Shown: positions 9,667-18,918 of the stretch, piece by piece
Layout of the letters: each line of letters begins with the position of its first letter
How positions within the stretch are numbered: position 1 is the stretch's first letter
Source of the DNA: Verrucomicrobiota bacterium
GTDB lineage: Bacteria; Verrucomicrobiota; Verrucomicrobiia; Opitutales; Opitutaceae
Assembly (NCBI GenBank): GCA_018239675.1
Contig: JAFEGX010000141.1
Span: forward strand, 1-51,122
Reading direction: 5' to 3'
Length of the DNA: 51,122 nucleotides
The notes under the pieces: generated by a model
The model's database searches: none
Seen by the model: only the letters and a program-made list of their open reading frames with translations
What the model was told of the DNA's origin: nothing
Made by a program: the position numbers and the translations under genes

Positions 9667-10100
9667 AGAAAGTCGCCGTCCTCCACGGGCCCAACCTCGA
9701 CCGCCTCGGCAAGCGCGAACCCGAGATCTACGGGCGCGCCACGCTGAAGGATCTCGAGCGGCTGATGCGCGCCGAGGCCAGGGCGCTCGGTCTGTCGTTG
9801 TCGTTCTTTCAGTCCGCCCACGAGGGCGCCCTGATCGACCGGATCCACTGGCACACCGACCACGGCGTCGACGCATTCATCGTGAATTTCGGGGCCTACT
9901 CGCACACCAGCATCGCGCTGCGCGACGCCCTGTCGGCCTCCGCCCGGCCCGCGGTGGAAGTTCACATCTCAGACATCCGGAAACGCGAAAAATTCCGCCG
10001 GCATTCGATGACCGCCGGAGCCTGCGTCGCCATGATCGGCGGCAAGGGCTTCCCGGGCTACCTCGAGGCCCTGCGCCTGCTCGCCGCCCGTCGTCCCTGA
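9663..10100 (+). CDS. aroQ: Type II 3-dehydroquinate dehydratase
   Basis: A 145-residue enzyme of the shikimate pathway that dehydrates 3-dehydroquinate to 3-dehydroshikimate as a dodecamer. The active-site sequence GPNLDRLGKREPEIYG gives Asn11, Arg18 and Tyr23. SAHEGALID and NFGAYSHTS follow (the usual block is NPGAYTHTS, so Pro is replaced by Phe). EVHISDIRKREKFRRHS carries the catalytic His/Arg region. The ATG overlaps the nif3 stop. The long upstream open frame from 9318 is a shadow of nif3. The next gene follows after 3 bp. Confidence 0.96.
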   Translation: MKKVAVLHGPNLDRLGKREPEIYGRATLKDLERLMRAEARALGLSLSFFQSAHEGALIDRIHWHTDHGVDAFIVNFGAYSHTSIALRDALSASARPAVEVHISDIRKREKFRRHSMTAGACVAMIGGKGFPGYLEALRLLAARRP

Positions 10101-10103
10101 CTC

Positions 10104-10604
10104 ATGCGATCCGCCCCCGCTGCCCGCTGGCACGTCTGTCACACCCGGCCCCGCTGCGAGAAGAAGTTCGCCGCCCTCGCCGCCGCCGAAGGGGTGGAGC
10201 ATTACCTGCCGGTCCTGGCCAGCGTCCGCCGTTATCCCGGACGGACCAAGCGCTTCTCGAAGCCCCTTTTCCCGGGCTATGTCTTCGCCCAGGTCCCGGC
10301 CGAGCGCCGGTCCCGGATGTACCAGCAGGACCTTCTGGCGCGGCTGATTCCCGTGACGGATGAGGGGCCGTTCCTCCGCCAGCTCGCCGACGTGCGCGCC
10401 ATCGTCGCCAGCGGCTACGAGCTGACGGTCCAGCCCCTCCTCGCCCGCGGCCGCCGCGTCCGGGTGGACCGCGGCCCGCTCCGCGGCCTCGAGGGTTTTG
10501 TCGACGATTCCTCGAACCCCGGTGGAATCGTGGTGTCAGTGGACGTCCTGCAGCAAGGCTTGCACCTTAGGCTGCCGGCCGAAATCCTCCATATCCTTCC
10601 TTGA
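10104..10604 (+). CDS. NusG-family transcription antitermination factor (specialised paralogue)
   Basis: 166 residues. An N-terminal NGN domain starts with WHVCHTRPRCEKKFA and includes the FPGYVFAQV stretch. A C-terminal KOW motif follows (GRRVRVDRGPLRGLEGFV). It has the RfaH/UpxY/LoaP architecture, and canonical NusG in a secE-rplK operon is expected elsewhere. Specialised NusG paralogues usually promote readthrough of long operons for polysaccharides or surface factors, often adjacent to the paralogue gene. Here the only gene downstream is an outer-membrane barrel protein whose ATG begins 8 bp after this stop. Its target is therefore not evident from the window. It follows aroQ after 3 bp. 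Confidence 0.88.
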   Translation: MRSAPAARWHVCHTRPRCEKKFAALAAAEGVEHYLPVLASVRRYPGRTKRFSKPLFPGYVFAQVPAERRSRMYQQDLLARLIPVTDEGPFLRQLADVRAIVASGYELTVQPLLARGRRVRVDRGPLRGLEGFVDDSSNPGGIVVSVDVLQQGLHLRLPAEILHILP

Positions 10605-10612
10605 ATCGCCGC

Positions 10613-11524
10613 ATGTCCGTCAGCCGCCCGCAGCCTTCCTGGCTCCGTCTCGGTGCCTGCCTGGCCACCCTCGCCGTTGCGTGCTCGCCTGCCCTGCTCG
10701 CGCAGTCCGACTCCGACGTCCCGTCCAGCGGCGCCTGGGACATCAGCGAGCTCCTCGAGCGCCTGCCGAGCATCAATCCGTTCGACAGGCTCAATGTCGG
10801 CGGCCCCGTCCCGCTGCGGTTCTACAGCCGTCCCCACCTGGGTGACTTCATCCGCCGCGACTACATCCGCGTCCCGGTCGGCGTCCGCGCCCACGTCACC
10901 GACCATCTCGAGCTCAACGGCGAGGCCGAGTCCTACCTCACGCACGGGATCAAGGACTCCGCCGGCTACGGTTTCTCGAAGGGTCGCGTCGGCCTGAAAT
11001 ACGACGAGACGATCGCCCCCGGCCATCCCATCGGCTGGAGCGTCGGCACCGACTTCGAGTCGCCCCTCGACCACCCGCCCGCGGAGCTGACCGACGGCCA
11101 CCGCCACCTGGTGCCGTACGTTTCGTTCTCCAAGGTCCTGAACGAGCCGCTCAAGATCATCGGCTACACCAGCATCAGCTCCAATTTCGTCTCCCACTCG
11201 CCGCTGGCCCCCAATTTCGGCCGCAACCAGCTCCACACGAATTCCAACACGCTGACCGCCGGCGTCACCCGCGACTACACCCGCTTCCGCGTCGCTCTGA
11301 CCGGCAACTGGAGCACGTCCTCGCTGCTGTCCGACGAGAACCACCAGGTGTTCTCGATTCGTCCCGACCTGATCATCCCGCTCACCCGGACCCCCGAGGC
11401 ACGCTCCCGCACCCATCTCCTGGTGATCTTCGGCGGCCGCGCCGTCCACGGCCCCGACGGCACCGAGCTCGGCATCAACGGCAGCGTCCGGATCGAGTTC
11501 GCGGTACGCGCCGGAAAAAAGTGA
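10613..11524 (+). CDS. Predicted outer-membrane beta-barrel protein of unknown function
   Basis: 303 residues. An N-terminal signal peptide (LRLGACLATLAVACSPALLAQ) is followed by alternating hydrophobic/polar strands with many Tyr, Gly, Asp and Asn (GYGFSKGRVGLKYDE, HLELNGEAESYL, TRFRVALTGNWS). The chain ends on an amphipathic strand, GSVRIEFAVRAGKK. I recognise no named family. It begins 8 bp after the NusG paralogue and would be co-transcribed with it. The TTG at 10601 is possible, but the ATG at 10613 gives the better signal peptide. The product probably sits in the outer membrane, possibly as a porin-like or structural protein. Confidence 0.7.
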   Translation: MSVSRPQPSWLRLGACLATLAVACSPALLAQSDSDVPSSGAWDISELLERLPSINPFDRLNVGGPVPLRFYSRPHLGDFIRRDYIRVPVGVRAHVTDHLELNGEAESYLTHGIKDSAGYGFSKGRVGLKYDETIAPGHPIGWSVGTDFESPLDHPPAELTDGHRHLVPYVSFSKVLNEPLKIIGYTSISSNFVSHSPLAPNFGRNQLHTNSNTLTAGVTRDYTRFRVALTGNWSTSSLLSDENHQVFSIRPDLIIPLTRTPEARSRTHLLVIFGGRAVHGPDGTELGINGSVRIEFAVRAGKK

Positions 11525-11553
11525 CGTCGGGCATCGCCGCTCGACCTGGATTC

Positions 11554-11710
11554 GCCACCAAGGGCACGAAGCCCAAGCCAGGTTCTTCGCGGTCGTGGCG
11601 AACTTCGCGGTAAACCAAAGTTGGCTCCCGCTCCAGTTCACCGCGGAGAACGCGAAGATCGCGAAGCACTAAACCGCTTGGGCTTCGTGTGCTTCGTGCC
11701 CTTGGTGGCG
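11554..11710. repeat. Inverted repeat built from CTTCGTG/CACGAAG words
   Basis: The left arm (11554-11578, core CCACCAAGGGCACGAAGCCC) and right arm (11676-11710, GGGCTTCGTG then CTTCGTGCCCTTGGTGG) are reverse complements. The right arm carries one extra 9-nt word, TGCTTCGTG. A second, inner pair of words (CTTCGCGGT and ACCGCGGAGAACGCGAAG) lies between them. This word type is widespread in intergenic DNA of several phyla and, when translated by mistake, gives TKHTK/HKEHK-like spurious peptides. It lies between the convergent ends of the barrel gene and pgpA. A short relative occurs near 50585-50610. Confidence 0.88.
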
Positions 11711-11758
11711 AAACACCGGGTTCGAAGTTCGCCGCCCAGGCCTTCAGCCCCGTGCCGC

Positions 11759-12277
11759 CTACATTTTCATCCGCCAGATCCAGACGACCAGATGCAGCGC
11801 GCCGCAAGCCGCCAGGGCGGCGGCGACGTCGTCTATCACCACGCCCCAGCCACCGGGCAGGTCCTGCAGCTTCGATATCCCGAACGGCTTGAGGATGTCG
11901 AACAGCCGGAACAGCGCGAATCCGGCCAGGAGCACCGCCCACCGCGGCATGGGCCCGACCTGCGCCGGCCAGCCGAGGAAGCAAAGGGGCATCACGACAA
12001 ACTCGTCGAGAATCACCTCGCCCGGGTCCTTCCGGCCCAGCCGAAACTCCGCCTCGCCGCAAAACGCGACCGCCAGGTAGCCCACCGCGGCGGTCACGAG
12101 CAGGGTCCCGACCAGCCCGACGCGATCGAGGAAAAACACGGTGTAGTACAGCAGGCCGGCGACCGAGCCCCAGGTGCCGGGCGCCGGCAGCTTCCGGCCC
12201 ACCGGACCCAAAGTCGCGATGTTCAGCACCGTCTGCGACGGCAGAAAGCGCGGCCAGATCGGTTGCTCGAGGCGCAT
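11759..12277 (-). CDS. pgpA: Phosphatidylglycerophosphatase A
   Basis: 172 residues with several transmembrane helices. The family blocks are present in order: GRKLPAPGTWGSVAGL near residue 27, DPGEVILDEFVVMPL, FRLFDILKPFGISKLQDLPGG, and WGVVIDDVAAALAA. It dephosphorylates phosphatidylglycerophosphate to phosphatidylglycerol at the inner membrane. It lies 4 bp downstream of pgsA on the same strand, so the two consecutive steps of phosphatidylglycerol synthesis form one operon. Confidence 0.95.
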   Translation of the reverse strand: MRLEQPIWPRFLPSQTVLNIATLGPVGRKLPAPGTWGSVAGLLYYTVFFLDRVGLVGTLLVTAAVGYLAVAFCGEAEFRLGRKDPGEVILDEFVVMPLCFLGWPAQVGPMPRWAVLLAGFALFRLFDILKPFGISKLQDLPGGWGVVIDDVAAALAACGALHLVVWIWRMKM

Positions 12278-12281
12278 GCGG

Positions 12282-12884
12282 TCAGCTCAGGACCACGTGA
12301 CCGTGACGGCGGAAGTAGGACCAGCCGGAGGTCAGCGTGAGCACGGTGGAGAGCACGAACAGGAGAATGCCGATGAGGTGGACGCCCGTCACCCACTGGT
12401 GCTGCTCGCCGCGGAAGAGGTCCGGAAAATCCTGCGAGAACATCCGCCAGCCGATGAGCCACCCGATCGCGTTGAACTGCACGAAGGCCTTCAGTTTCCC
12501 GCCCGCGTCTGCCTCCACGACGATGTTTTTCGCCGCCGCCGCCGTGCGCATGCCCGACACCGCGAATTCCCGCGCCAGGATCAGCAGCAGGAGGACCAGC
12601 GCGGTCGTGTCGTAGCCATAGAAGAAATCTCCGCTGACGAGCGCGATCATGATTCCGATGACCATCACCTTGTCGATGACCGCATCCATGAACCGGCCGA
12701 ACGACGAGACCTCGCCCCGCTGCCGCGCGATCTTGCCGTCGAGCCAGTCGGTCAGCGCCGCCGCGATGTAGAGCCAGAAGCAAATCGTGGCCGACCAGGA
12801 AAAGCTGAGGTGCAGCAGCGCCACGACGACGAACATCATCGGGATGCGCGACAGCGTGAGCAAGTTGGGCAGGCTGAACTTCAT
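12282..12884 (-). CDS. pgsA: CDP-diacylglycerol--glycerol-3-phosphate 3-phosphatidyltransferase
   Basis: 200 residues of the CDP-alcohol phosphatidyltransferase family. The full motif Dx2DGx2ARx8Gx3Dx3D is visible as D46, D49-G50, A53-R54, G63, D67 and D71. Several hydrophobic helices follow. The N-terminus MKFSLPNLLTLSRI is typical of PgsA. It transfers a phosphatidyl group to glycerol 3-phosphate, and its product is the substrate of PgpA, encoded 4 bp downstream. It is divergent from coaD across about 150 bp. Confidence 0.94.
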   Translation of the reverse strand: MKFSLPNLLTLSRIPMMFVVVALLHLSFSWSATICFWLYIAAALTDWLDGKIARQRGEVSSFGRFMDAVIDKVMVIGIMIALVSGDFFYGYDTTALVLLLLILAREFAVSGMRTAAAAKNIVVEADAGGKLKAFVQFNAIGWLIGWRMFSQDFPDLFRGEQHQWVTGVHLIGILLFVLSTVLTLTSGWSYFRRHGHVVLS

Positions 12885-13032
12885 GCGCGACAGCGTGAAG
12901 TCACCAGATACGGCCCCCGGCGCGAAGGCAAGCCCGGCGGGATCACGCCGGCCGCGCCGCCGCCGGCCGCGCTTTTCACCCGCTTCGCGCTTTCCCCGGG
13001 CCGAATTTCCTGCCTAGCTGCCCTTGCCCGTC

Positions 13033-13509
13033 ATGCGCCACTGCATCTACCCCGGCACGTTCGACCCGATCACCTACGGTCATCTCGATGTCCTCGCGCG
13101 CGCCGCGAAGCTCTTTGACCGCGTCACCGTCGCGGTCGCCGACAATCCCGGCAAGGCGCCGCTCTTCACCACCGAGCAGCGGATCGAGCTGCTCCACGCC
13201 AGCGTCGCCCAGCTGAAGAACGTCGCGGTCATGAACTTCGACGGCCTGCTGGTCGATTTCTGCGTGGCCCAGAAGGCCGACGCGATCATCCGCGGCCTGC
13301 GCGCGCTGTCCGACTTCGAGTTCGAGTTCAACATGGCGCTGATGAACCGCCACCTGAAGCCCACGGTGGAAACCCTCTTCGTCATGCCGAACGAGCAGTT
13401 CAGCTACACCAGCTCCTCGCTGGTGAAGCAGGTCGCCAAGTACGGCGGCGACGTCTCGCATTTCGTCCCGCCCAACGTCGCCGCCGCCCTGAAGAAAGCC
13501 TACGCCTGA
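13033..13509 (+). CDS. coaD: Phosphopantetheine adenylyltransferase
   Basis: 158 residues from ATG 13033 (MRHCIYPGTFDPITYGHLD). A TTG nine bases earlier is possible. The nucleotidyltransferase motif TxGH is T14-Y-G-H17. The loop ADAIIRGLRALSDFEFEFNMALMN and the C-terminal YTSSSLVKQVAKYGGDVSHFVPP are characteristic. It adenylates 4'-phosphopantetheine to dephospho-CoA, the penultimate step of CoA synthesis. A glycosidase-like gene starts 6 bp downstream and is probably co-transcribed. Confidence 0.96.
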   Translation: MRHCIYPGTFDPITYGHLDVLARAAKLFDRVTVAVADNPGKAPLFTTEQRIELLHASVAQLKNVAVMNFDGLLVDFCVAQKADAIIRGLRALSDFEFEFNMALMNRHLKPTVETLFVMPNEQFSYTSSSLVKQVAKYGGDVSHFVPPNVAAALKKAYA

Positions 13510-13515
13510 CCGGCC

Positions 13516-14931
13516 ATGGCCGCGCCGCTGGCTCCCGCCGAGGACCTCGTCGTCCACGCCGCCACGCGCACGATCCTGCCCGGCGCGCCGTTCACTTTTG
13601 AGGTCGCACCCGCGGCCCCCGGCCTCGCCCTCGCCGACTGCACGCTCAGCTTTCCCGGTTTCACCGCTGACCGCCCGGCAGAACGTCTCCCCACGGGTGC
13701 CTGGCGTTTCGCCGGCCGCCTGGCCCGACCCGGCTTCTACGCGCTGCGGGCCACCGGGCGGAGCGACCACGCGACGCTCTCCGGCCGCGACTATTTCGTG
13801 GCCGCCGAACCGGTCCCGGTCCCCGCGCGCCAAGAGGCCGGCTACTACGTTTTCCTCGGCTGCGGGGATTATCCGATCATCACCGGTCAGGAGTCGCATC
13901 CGCTCGCGGCATGGAGCCAGGACCAGTGGCTCGGCCTGGTGGACTGGATGGCCGACCACGGCTTCAATCGGCTCTGGACCCTGGTCAACGGCTACACGCT
14001 CGCCTACCCGTCCCAGCGCTACCCGACGCTCCGGGATCGCCACTGCCGGAACGCCGCGGAGAATTTTCTCGGTGCCGTCATCGCGCACGCCCACCGCCGC
14101 GGCGTGAAGGTCTACCTGATGCTGACAACCGATGGTCATGCCCGCGACTTCTGCCGCGCGCATCCCGAGGCCGAGCGGCGCAACGCCGACGGCACGCCCG
14201 GTCCGCATCACGGCCTCGCGCTCGAGCACCCGCTCACCCAGCGCTACCTGTACGACACGCTGGAGGAGGTCCTGGCGCTCTACCCGGCCGCCGACGGCCT
14301 CGCGGTGCACCCCACCGAGAGCGACCCCGACCGCTTCAATCCTGAGTCGGTGGCCGCATTCCGCGCCGAAACCGGCCGTGACTTATTCACCGAGCCATTG
14401 CCCATCCGTCGGGCGTGGCACAACCGCGCCTACGCCCGGTTCCTCGCCGCGTTCTTTGCGCGCGCCCGGCAGCTGCGGCCGGGACTCGACCTCGTGATGG
14501 CGAACTGCTGGTGGCAGGATGACTACGTCGCCGAGAATCTCGCGCACCTGCCGGCGGACGTGCGCATTGCCGTGTGGCACTATGCCTGGGAGGAGACCGA
14601 GCCGAAACCCTGGCCCATCCACCGCTGGGTCGCGGCGTTCGGCGCCAACCGCGTGCTCTACGTCCCCACGAGCCAGTCGTACCTCTATCCCACCGACCCG
14701 CGGCGCGTGATGGACCGCCATCTCGGAACCGACCGACTGATCAGCACCGCCGCCATCCTCGGCGTGCGGGACACGATGTATTTCGCCGGCTGGGAGATTC
14801 TCCCCGCGGACGCCCGTCTCCTCGACGCCGCCCTCGTGCACCATCCCTCAGCCGGGCGAGCCCGGCCGCTCCCGGACAAATTCCTCGAACGCCTCTACGC
14901 CGACTATTTCGCGGCAACAGCCGCGAGCTGA
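13516..14931 (+). CDS. Putative TIM-barrel glycoside hydrolase-like protein
   Basis: 471 residues with no obvious signal peptide. The N-terminal ~100 residues look like a beta-sandwich (GAWRFAGRLARPGFYALRATG). The rest resembles a glycosidase TIM barrel: WLGLVDWMADHGFNRLWTLVNGY, HAHRRGVKVYLMLTTDGHA, YPAADGLAVHPTESDPDRF, LVMANCWWQDDY, VLYVPTSQSYLYP. A candidate acid pair is Glu in HPTESD and Glu in AWEETEP. I cannot assign a family or substrate; alpha-glucuronidase-like or uncharacterised GH-like families are possibilities. It starts 6 bp after coaD, probably by chance of operon layout. Confidence 0.6.
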   Translation: MAAPLAPAEDLVVHAATRTILPGAPFTFEVAPAAPGLALADCTLSFPGFTADRPAERLPTGAWRFAGRLARPGFYALRATGRSDHATLSGRDYFVAAEPVPVPARQEAGYYVFLGCGDYPIITGQESHPLAAWSQDQWLGLVDWMADHGFNRLWTLVNGYTLAYPSQRYPTLRDRHCRNAAENFLGAVIAHAHRRGVKVYLMLTTDGHARDFCRAHPEAERRNADGTPGPHHGLALEHPLTQRYLYDTLEEVLALYPAADGLAVHPTESDPDRFNPESVAAFRAETGRDLFTEPLPIRRAWHNRAYARFLAAFFARARQLRPGLDLVMANCWWQDDYVAENLAHLPADVRIAVWHYAWEETEPKPWPIHRWVAAFGANRVLYVPTSQSYLYPTDPRRVMDRHLGTDRLISTAAILGVRDTMYFAGWEILPADARLLDAALVHHPSAGRARPLPDKFLERLYADYFAATAAS

Positions 14932-15099
14932 ACGCTGAGCGCTGAAGGTCAAGGCTCGAGCGCTCCACCTCCCTTCCCACGTAACCTCGCGCCCTCCAAC
15001 GCGTCTCAGGACTTGCGCCTCTGTCGGACGCTCCGCGTTTCGGCGTTGGAGTTTGGTTTGCCAGAAGCGCGCGCAATCTCTCCTTTTCCTGCATCCATC

Positions 15100-16515
15100 A
15101 TGGCTAATTCGAAACGCTTCGGCGGTCTCGGTCTTGTTATACTTGTGCTCGCGGTCCTTGCCGGTGGCGTGGGTTGGTATCTCTGGCGGGACGCCGGCGA
15201 GGATCGGCTCGACTACAGCACGGTCACGGTCAGCCGGGGCGACATCACCCAGACTGTCACGGCCACCGGCACCCTGCAGGCCGTCACGTCCGTGGATGTC
15301 TCGAGCCAGATTTCCGGCCTGATCAATGAGGTGGCCGTCGACTTCAACTCCCGCGTGAAGCTCAACCAGGTCCTGGCCCGCCTCGACCCGGCCACGTACC
15401 AGTCGCGGCTCGCCTCCGCGCAGGCCCAGCTCGCCAACGCCACGGCCAACTTCAACCTCGTCCGGCTCAACACCGAGCGGACCCGCGAGCTGCGGGCGCA
15501 GAATCTCGTTGCCCAGCAGGACCTCGACCAGGCCGAGGCCCAGCTCCAGCAGGCGCAGGCCCAGCTGCAGATCCAGCAGTCCGCCGTCGACAGCGCCAAG
15601 GTCGACCTTTCGCGCTGCACGATCTACTCCCCGATCGACGGCATCGTCATCGACCGCCAGGCCGAGGTCGGCAAGACCGTCGCCGCCAGCCTGAACGCCC
15701 CGACGCTCTTCACGATCGCGAATGACCTGACCAAGATGCAGATCAGCACGTCGGTCGCCGAGGCCGACATCGGCAACGTCGCCGAGGGCCAGTCGGTCAC
15801 CTTCACCGTCGACGCCTATCCCAACCGCCAGTTCCGCGGCCGGATCTCGCAGATCCGCAACGCGCCCAAGACCGAACAGAATGTCGTCACGTACGAGACG
15901 ATGATCGACGTGAACAACGCCGACCTGAAGCTCAAGCCGGGCATGACTGCCAACGTGTCCATCATCGTCGCCCAGCGCGCCAACGCCCTGAAGCTGGCCA
16001 ACGCCGCCCTCCGCGCCCGCATCCCCGAGAATCTCCTCCCGAAGGCGGCCCCCGCGCCGGCCGCGACCGCCGCCGGCGCAGCGCCGGCGCCAAAGCCCAT
16101 GTCCGAGGACGAGCGCCGCAAGGTCATGCGCGAGATCTTCCGCGAGGCCGGCTTCTCGTTCGGCAGCGGTCCGCCGACGCCGGACGTCATCGCCCGCGTC
16201 CAGGAACTCGCCAAGGCCCGCGGCATCGAGCTGGACCTGAGCCGCTGGGGCGGGCGTGACCGCGGCAGCAGCAACACGCCGGTCACCCGCACGGTCTACC
16301 GTCTCGTCGGCTCCGATCCCCGGACCCAGCACCCCGAGGCCGTCTCCGCCAAGTTCGGCATCTCCGACGGCGTCGTCACCGAGGTCGTCGAGGGGCTCAA
16401 CGACGGCGACGTGATCATCACGTCGGTCTCGAACGGCTCGGCCTCCTCGGGTCCCACCGTGACCACCAATCCCTTCTCCGGCCGGCCGATGGGCGGCCGC
16501 CCACCCGGCCGCTGA
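15100..16515 (+). CDS. MacA-like periplasmic adaptor (HlyD/RND family)
   Basis: 471 residues from ATG 15100 (MANSKRFGG). An N-terminal membrane anchor (GLGLVILVLAVLAGGVGWYLW) is followed by a first lipoyl half-motif, a coiled-coil hairpin rich in Q/A (AEAQLQQAQAQLQIQQ), the second lipoyl half (YSPIDGIVIDRQAEVGKTV) and beta-barrel/MP domains. An Ala/Pro-rich insert with charged helix lies near residues 320-400 within the membrane-proximal region, longer than in typical MacA. It is the adaptor of a tripartite efflux pump and is followed by its ATPase (8 bp) and permease. No TolC-like gene is in the window. Confidence 0.9.
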   Translation: MANSKRFGGLGLVILVLAVLAGGVGWYLWRDAGEDRLDYSTVTVSRGDITQTVTATGTLQAVTSVDVSSQISGLINEVAVDFNSRVKLNQVLARLDPATYQSRLASAQAQLANATANFNLVRLNTERTRELRAQNLVAQQDLDQAEAQLQQAQAQLQIQQSAVDSAKVDLSRCTIYSPIDGIVIDRQAEVGKTVAASLNAPTLFTIANDLTKMQISTSVAEADIGNVAEGQSVTFTVDAYPNRQFRGRISQIRNAPKTEQNVVTYETMIDVNNADLKLKPGMTANVSIIVAQRANALKLANAALRARIPENLLPKAAPAPAATAAGAAPAPKPMSEDERRKVMREIFREAGFSFGSGPPTPDVIARVQELAKARGIELDLSRWGGRDRGSSNTPVTRTVYRLVGSDPRTQHPEAVSAKFGISDGVVTEVVEGLNDGDVIITSVSNGSASSGPTVTTNPFSGRPMGGRPPGR

Positions 16516-16523
16516 GGCCCGCC

Positions 16524-17285
<762 letters not shown>

Positions 17286-17299
17286 CTTTTCGAAACTCC

Positions 17300-17411
17300 A
17301 ACCGCCAATCCGCCAAACGCCAAACGGCTAGCGCCGATGCCCTCGAGTTTTCCCCATCCACTTATTACTCTTCCTCAGCTGACCGTTTGGCATTTGGCGG
17401 TTTGGCGTTTG
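17300..17411. repeat. Inverted word repeat (GCCAAACGG family) inside the efflux operon
   Basis: The left arm (about 17300-17327) contains CCGCCAAACGCCAAACGG. The right arm (about 17382-17411) contains CCGTTTGGCATTTGGCGG. They are reverse complements over 18 bp with one mismatch, with more partial words outside. The ~55-nt loop includes CACTTATTAC, a 10-mer also found in the 19106-19126 palindrome copy. The element separates the ATPase and permease genes of one operon, so it is probably transcribed and would fold in the mRNA. Confidence 0.82.
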
Positions 17412-17426
17412 ATCCTTTAGCTCCCC

Positions 17427-18635
17427 GTGCGCCTCAGCTCCACTCTCATCGTCGCCCTCCGCGCCCTGCGCCGCAACAAGCTGCGCTCGATGCTCACCGC
17501 CCTCGGCATCATCATCGGCGTCGCGGCGGTTATCGCGATGGTCAGCATCGGCAATGGCGCCAAGACCCAGGTCGAGGCGCAGGTGGCCAGCCTGGGCCAG
17601 AACGTGATCACGGTGTTCTCCGGCAGCTTCACCGGCGGCGCCATGCGCGGCGGCTGGGGCAGCGCCCCGACCCTCAACCTCGAGGACGCCAACGCCATCT
17701 CCCGCGAGGTCGCCGGGGTCGTGGGTGTCAGTCCCGAGGTCCGCTCACGCGACCAGGTCCTCGCCAACGGCCTCAACTGGAACACCCAGATCATCGGCGA
17801 AGGCCCCGACTTCGTCACGATCCGCACCTGGCCTGTCGCCCGCGGCACCATGTTCTCCGACCAGGACGTGCGCAGCGTCGCCAAGGTCGCTGTGATCGGC
17901 CAGACAATCGTCGATCAGCTCTTCCCCGGCGAGGACCCAATCGGCCAGACGCTCCGCATCCGCAACATCCCGTTCAAGGTCGTCGGCGTGCTGTCGCCGA
18001 AGGGCTTCAATCTTTTCGGCCAGGACCAGGACGACACGGTGATCGTCCCGTACTCGAGCCACATGAAGCGGCTCTCGAAGCGGACCAACATCGCCTCGAT
18101 CCTCGTCCAGGCCGTCAGCTCCGAGGAGATCCCGAAGGTCCAGCAGGACATCACCGATGCGCTCATGCAGCGCCGCCAGGGCAAGGACCAGGATTTCACC
18201 GTCCGTAACCAGGTCGAGCTCGCCCAGGCCGCGACGGCGACGTCGAAGACCATGACTCTCCTGCTGGCGGCCATCGCCGGCGTCTCCCTCATCGTCGGCG
18301 GCATCGGCATCATGAACATCATGCTCGTCAGCGTGACGGAGCGCACCCGCGAGATCGGCATCCGTCTCGCGGTCGGTGCCCACGGCCGCGACGTCCTGCT
18401 GCAGTTCCTCATCGAGGCCGTCGTGCTCAGCTCGCTCGGCGGCATCCTCGGCATCCTGCTCGGCATCGGGACCTCCAAGTTTGTCTCGGCCCTCAACGGC
18501 TGGCCCGTGCTCGTCTCCACGCCCGCGGTGGTCGTGGCCTTTGTCTTCAGCGCCGCCGTCGGCGTGTTTTTTGGATTCTATCCCGCCCGGAAAGCCGCCC
18601 AGCTCGATCCGATCGACGCGCTGCGTTACGAGTAG
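17427..18635 (+). CDS. MacB-type ABC transporter permease
   Basis: 402 residues from a GTG start (MRLSSTLIVALRALRRNKLRSMLTALGIIIG). One N-terminal transmembrane helix, a large periplasmic MacB core domain (about residues 45-270) and three C-terminal helices give the FtsX/MacB fold. GGIGIMNIMLVSVTERTREIG and the closing PARKAAQLDPIDALRYE are diagnostic. It acts with the preceding ATPase and MacA-like adaptor in export of an unknown substrate, perhaps a lipopeptide, macrolide-like compound or lipoprotein. Confidence 0.94.
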   Translation: MRLSSTLIVALRALRRNKLRSMLTALGIIIGVAAVIAMVSIGNGAKTQVEAQVASLGQNVITVFSGSFTGGAMRGGWGSAPTLNLEDANAISREVAGVVGVSPEVRSRDQVLANGLNWNTQIIGEGPDFVTIRTWPVARGTMFSDQDVRSVAKVAVIGQTIVDQLFPGEDPIGQTLRIRNIPFKVVGVLSPKGFNLFGQDQDDTVIVPYSSHMKRLSKRTNIASILVQAVSSEEIPKVQQDITDALMQRRQGKDQDFTVRNQVELAQAATATSKTMTLLLAAIAGVSLIVGGIGIMNIMLVSVTERTREIGIRLAVGAHGRDVLLQFLIEAVVLSSLGGILGILLGIGTSKFVSALNGWPVLVSTPAVVVAFVFSAAVGVFFGFYPARKAAQLDPIDALRYE

Positions 18636-18690
18636 CGCCCCCCGCAGCGGCGCCCAGCGCCCGGCATTCACCCCGCCGAACTTTGGCCCC

Positions 18691-18711
18691 GTGTCACGCA
18701 TCGCGTGACGC
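18691..18711. repeat. 21-bp palindrome, copy 1 (imperfect)
   Basis: Arms GTGTCACG and CGTGACGC with a CATCG loop. The last arm base pair is broken (GTGACGC instead of GTGACAC). It opens unit 1 of the array. Confidence 0.75.
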
Positions 18712-18897
18712 ATCCGCGCCGCCGGCGGCGATCGTCCCCTCACGATCTGCGCGTCGGGTCTAGGACGCCTGGTGCCCGTCGTGCGGCGGTCATCTGGGCC
18801 TCCAGCCCGCCTTGAGCGCAGTCCGGCAATCCAAGCCGCGCCCCACCTGCGCCATCCGCAGACCACTCCCGCCCTCGCGCCTGTTCACGATACGCTC

Positions 18898-18918
18898 GTG
18901 TCACTCAATACGTGACAC
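18898..18918. repeat. 21-bp palindrome, copy 2
   Basis: Perfect 7-bp arms GTGTCAC and GTGACAC around TCAATAC. It opens unit 2 of the array and is identical to the copy at 19314. Confidence 0.9.

Noticed and set aside
11710..11735. GGTTCGAAG, resembling a tRNA T-loop
   Set aside because: There is no acceptor, D or anticodon arm around it. It belongs to the CTTCG-word repeat.
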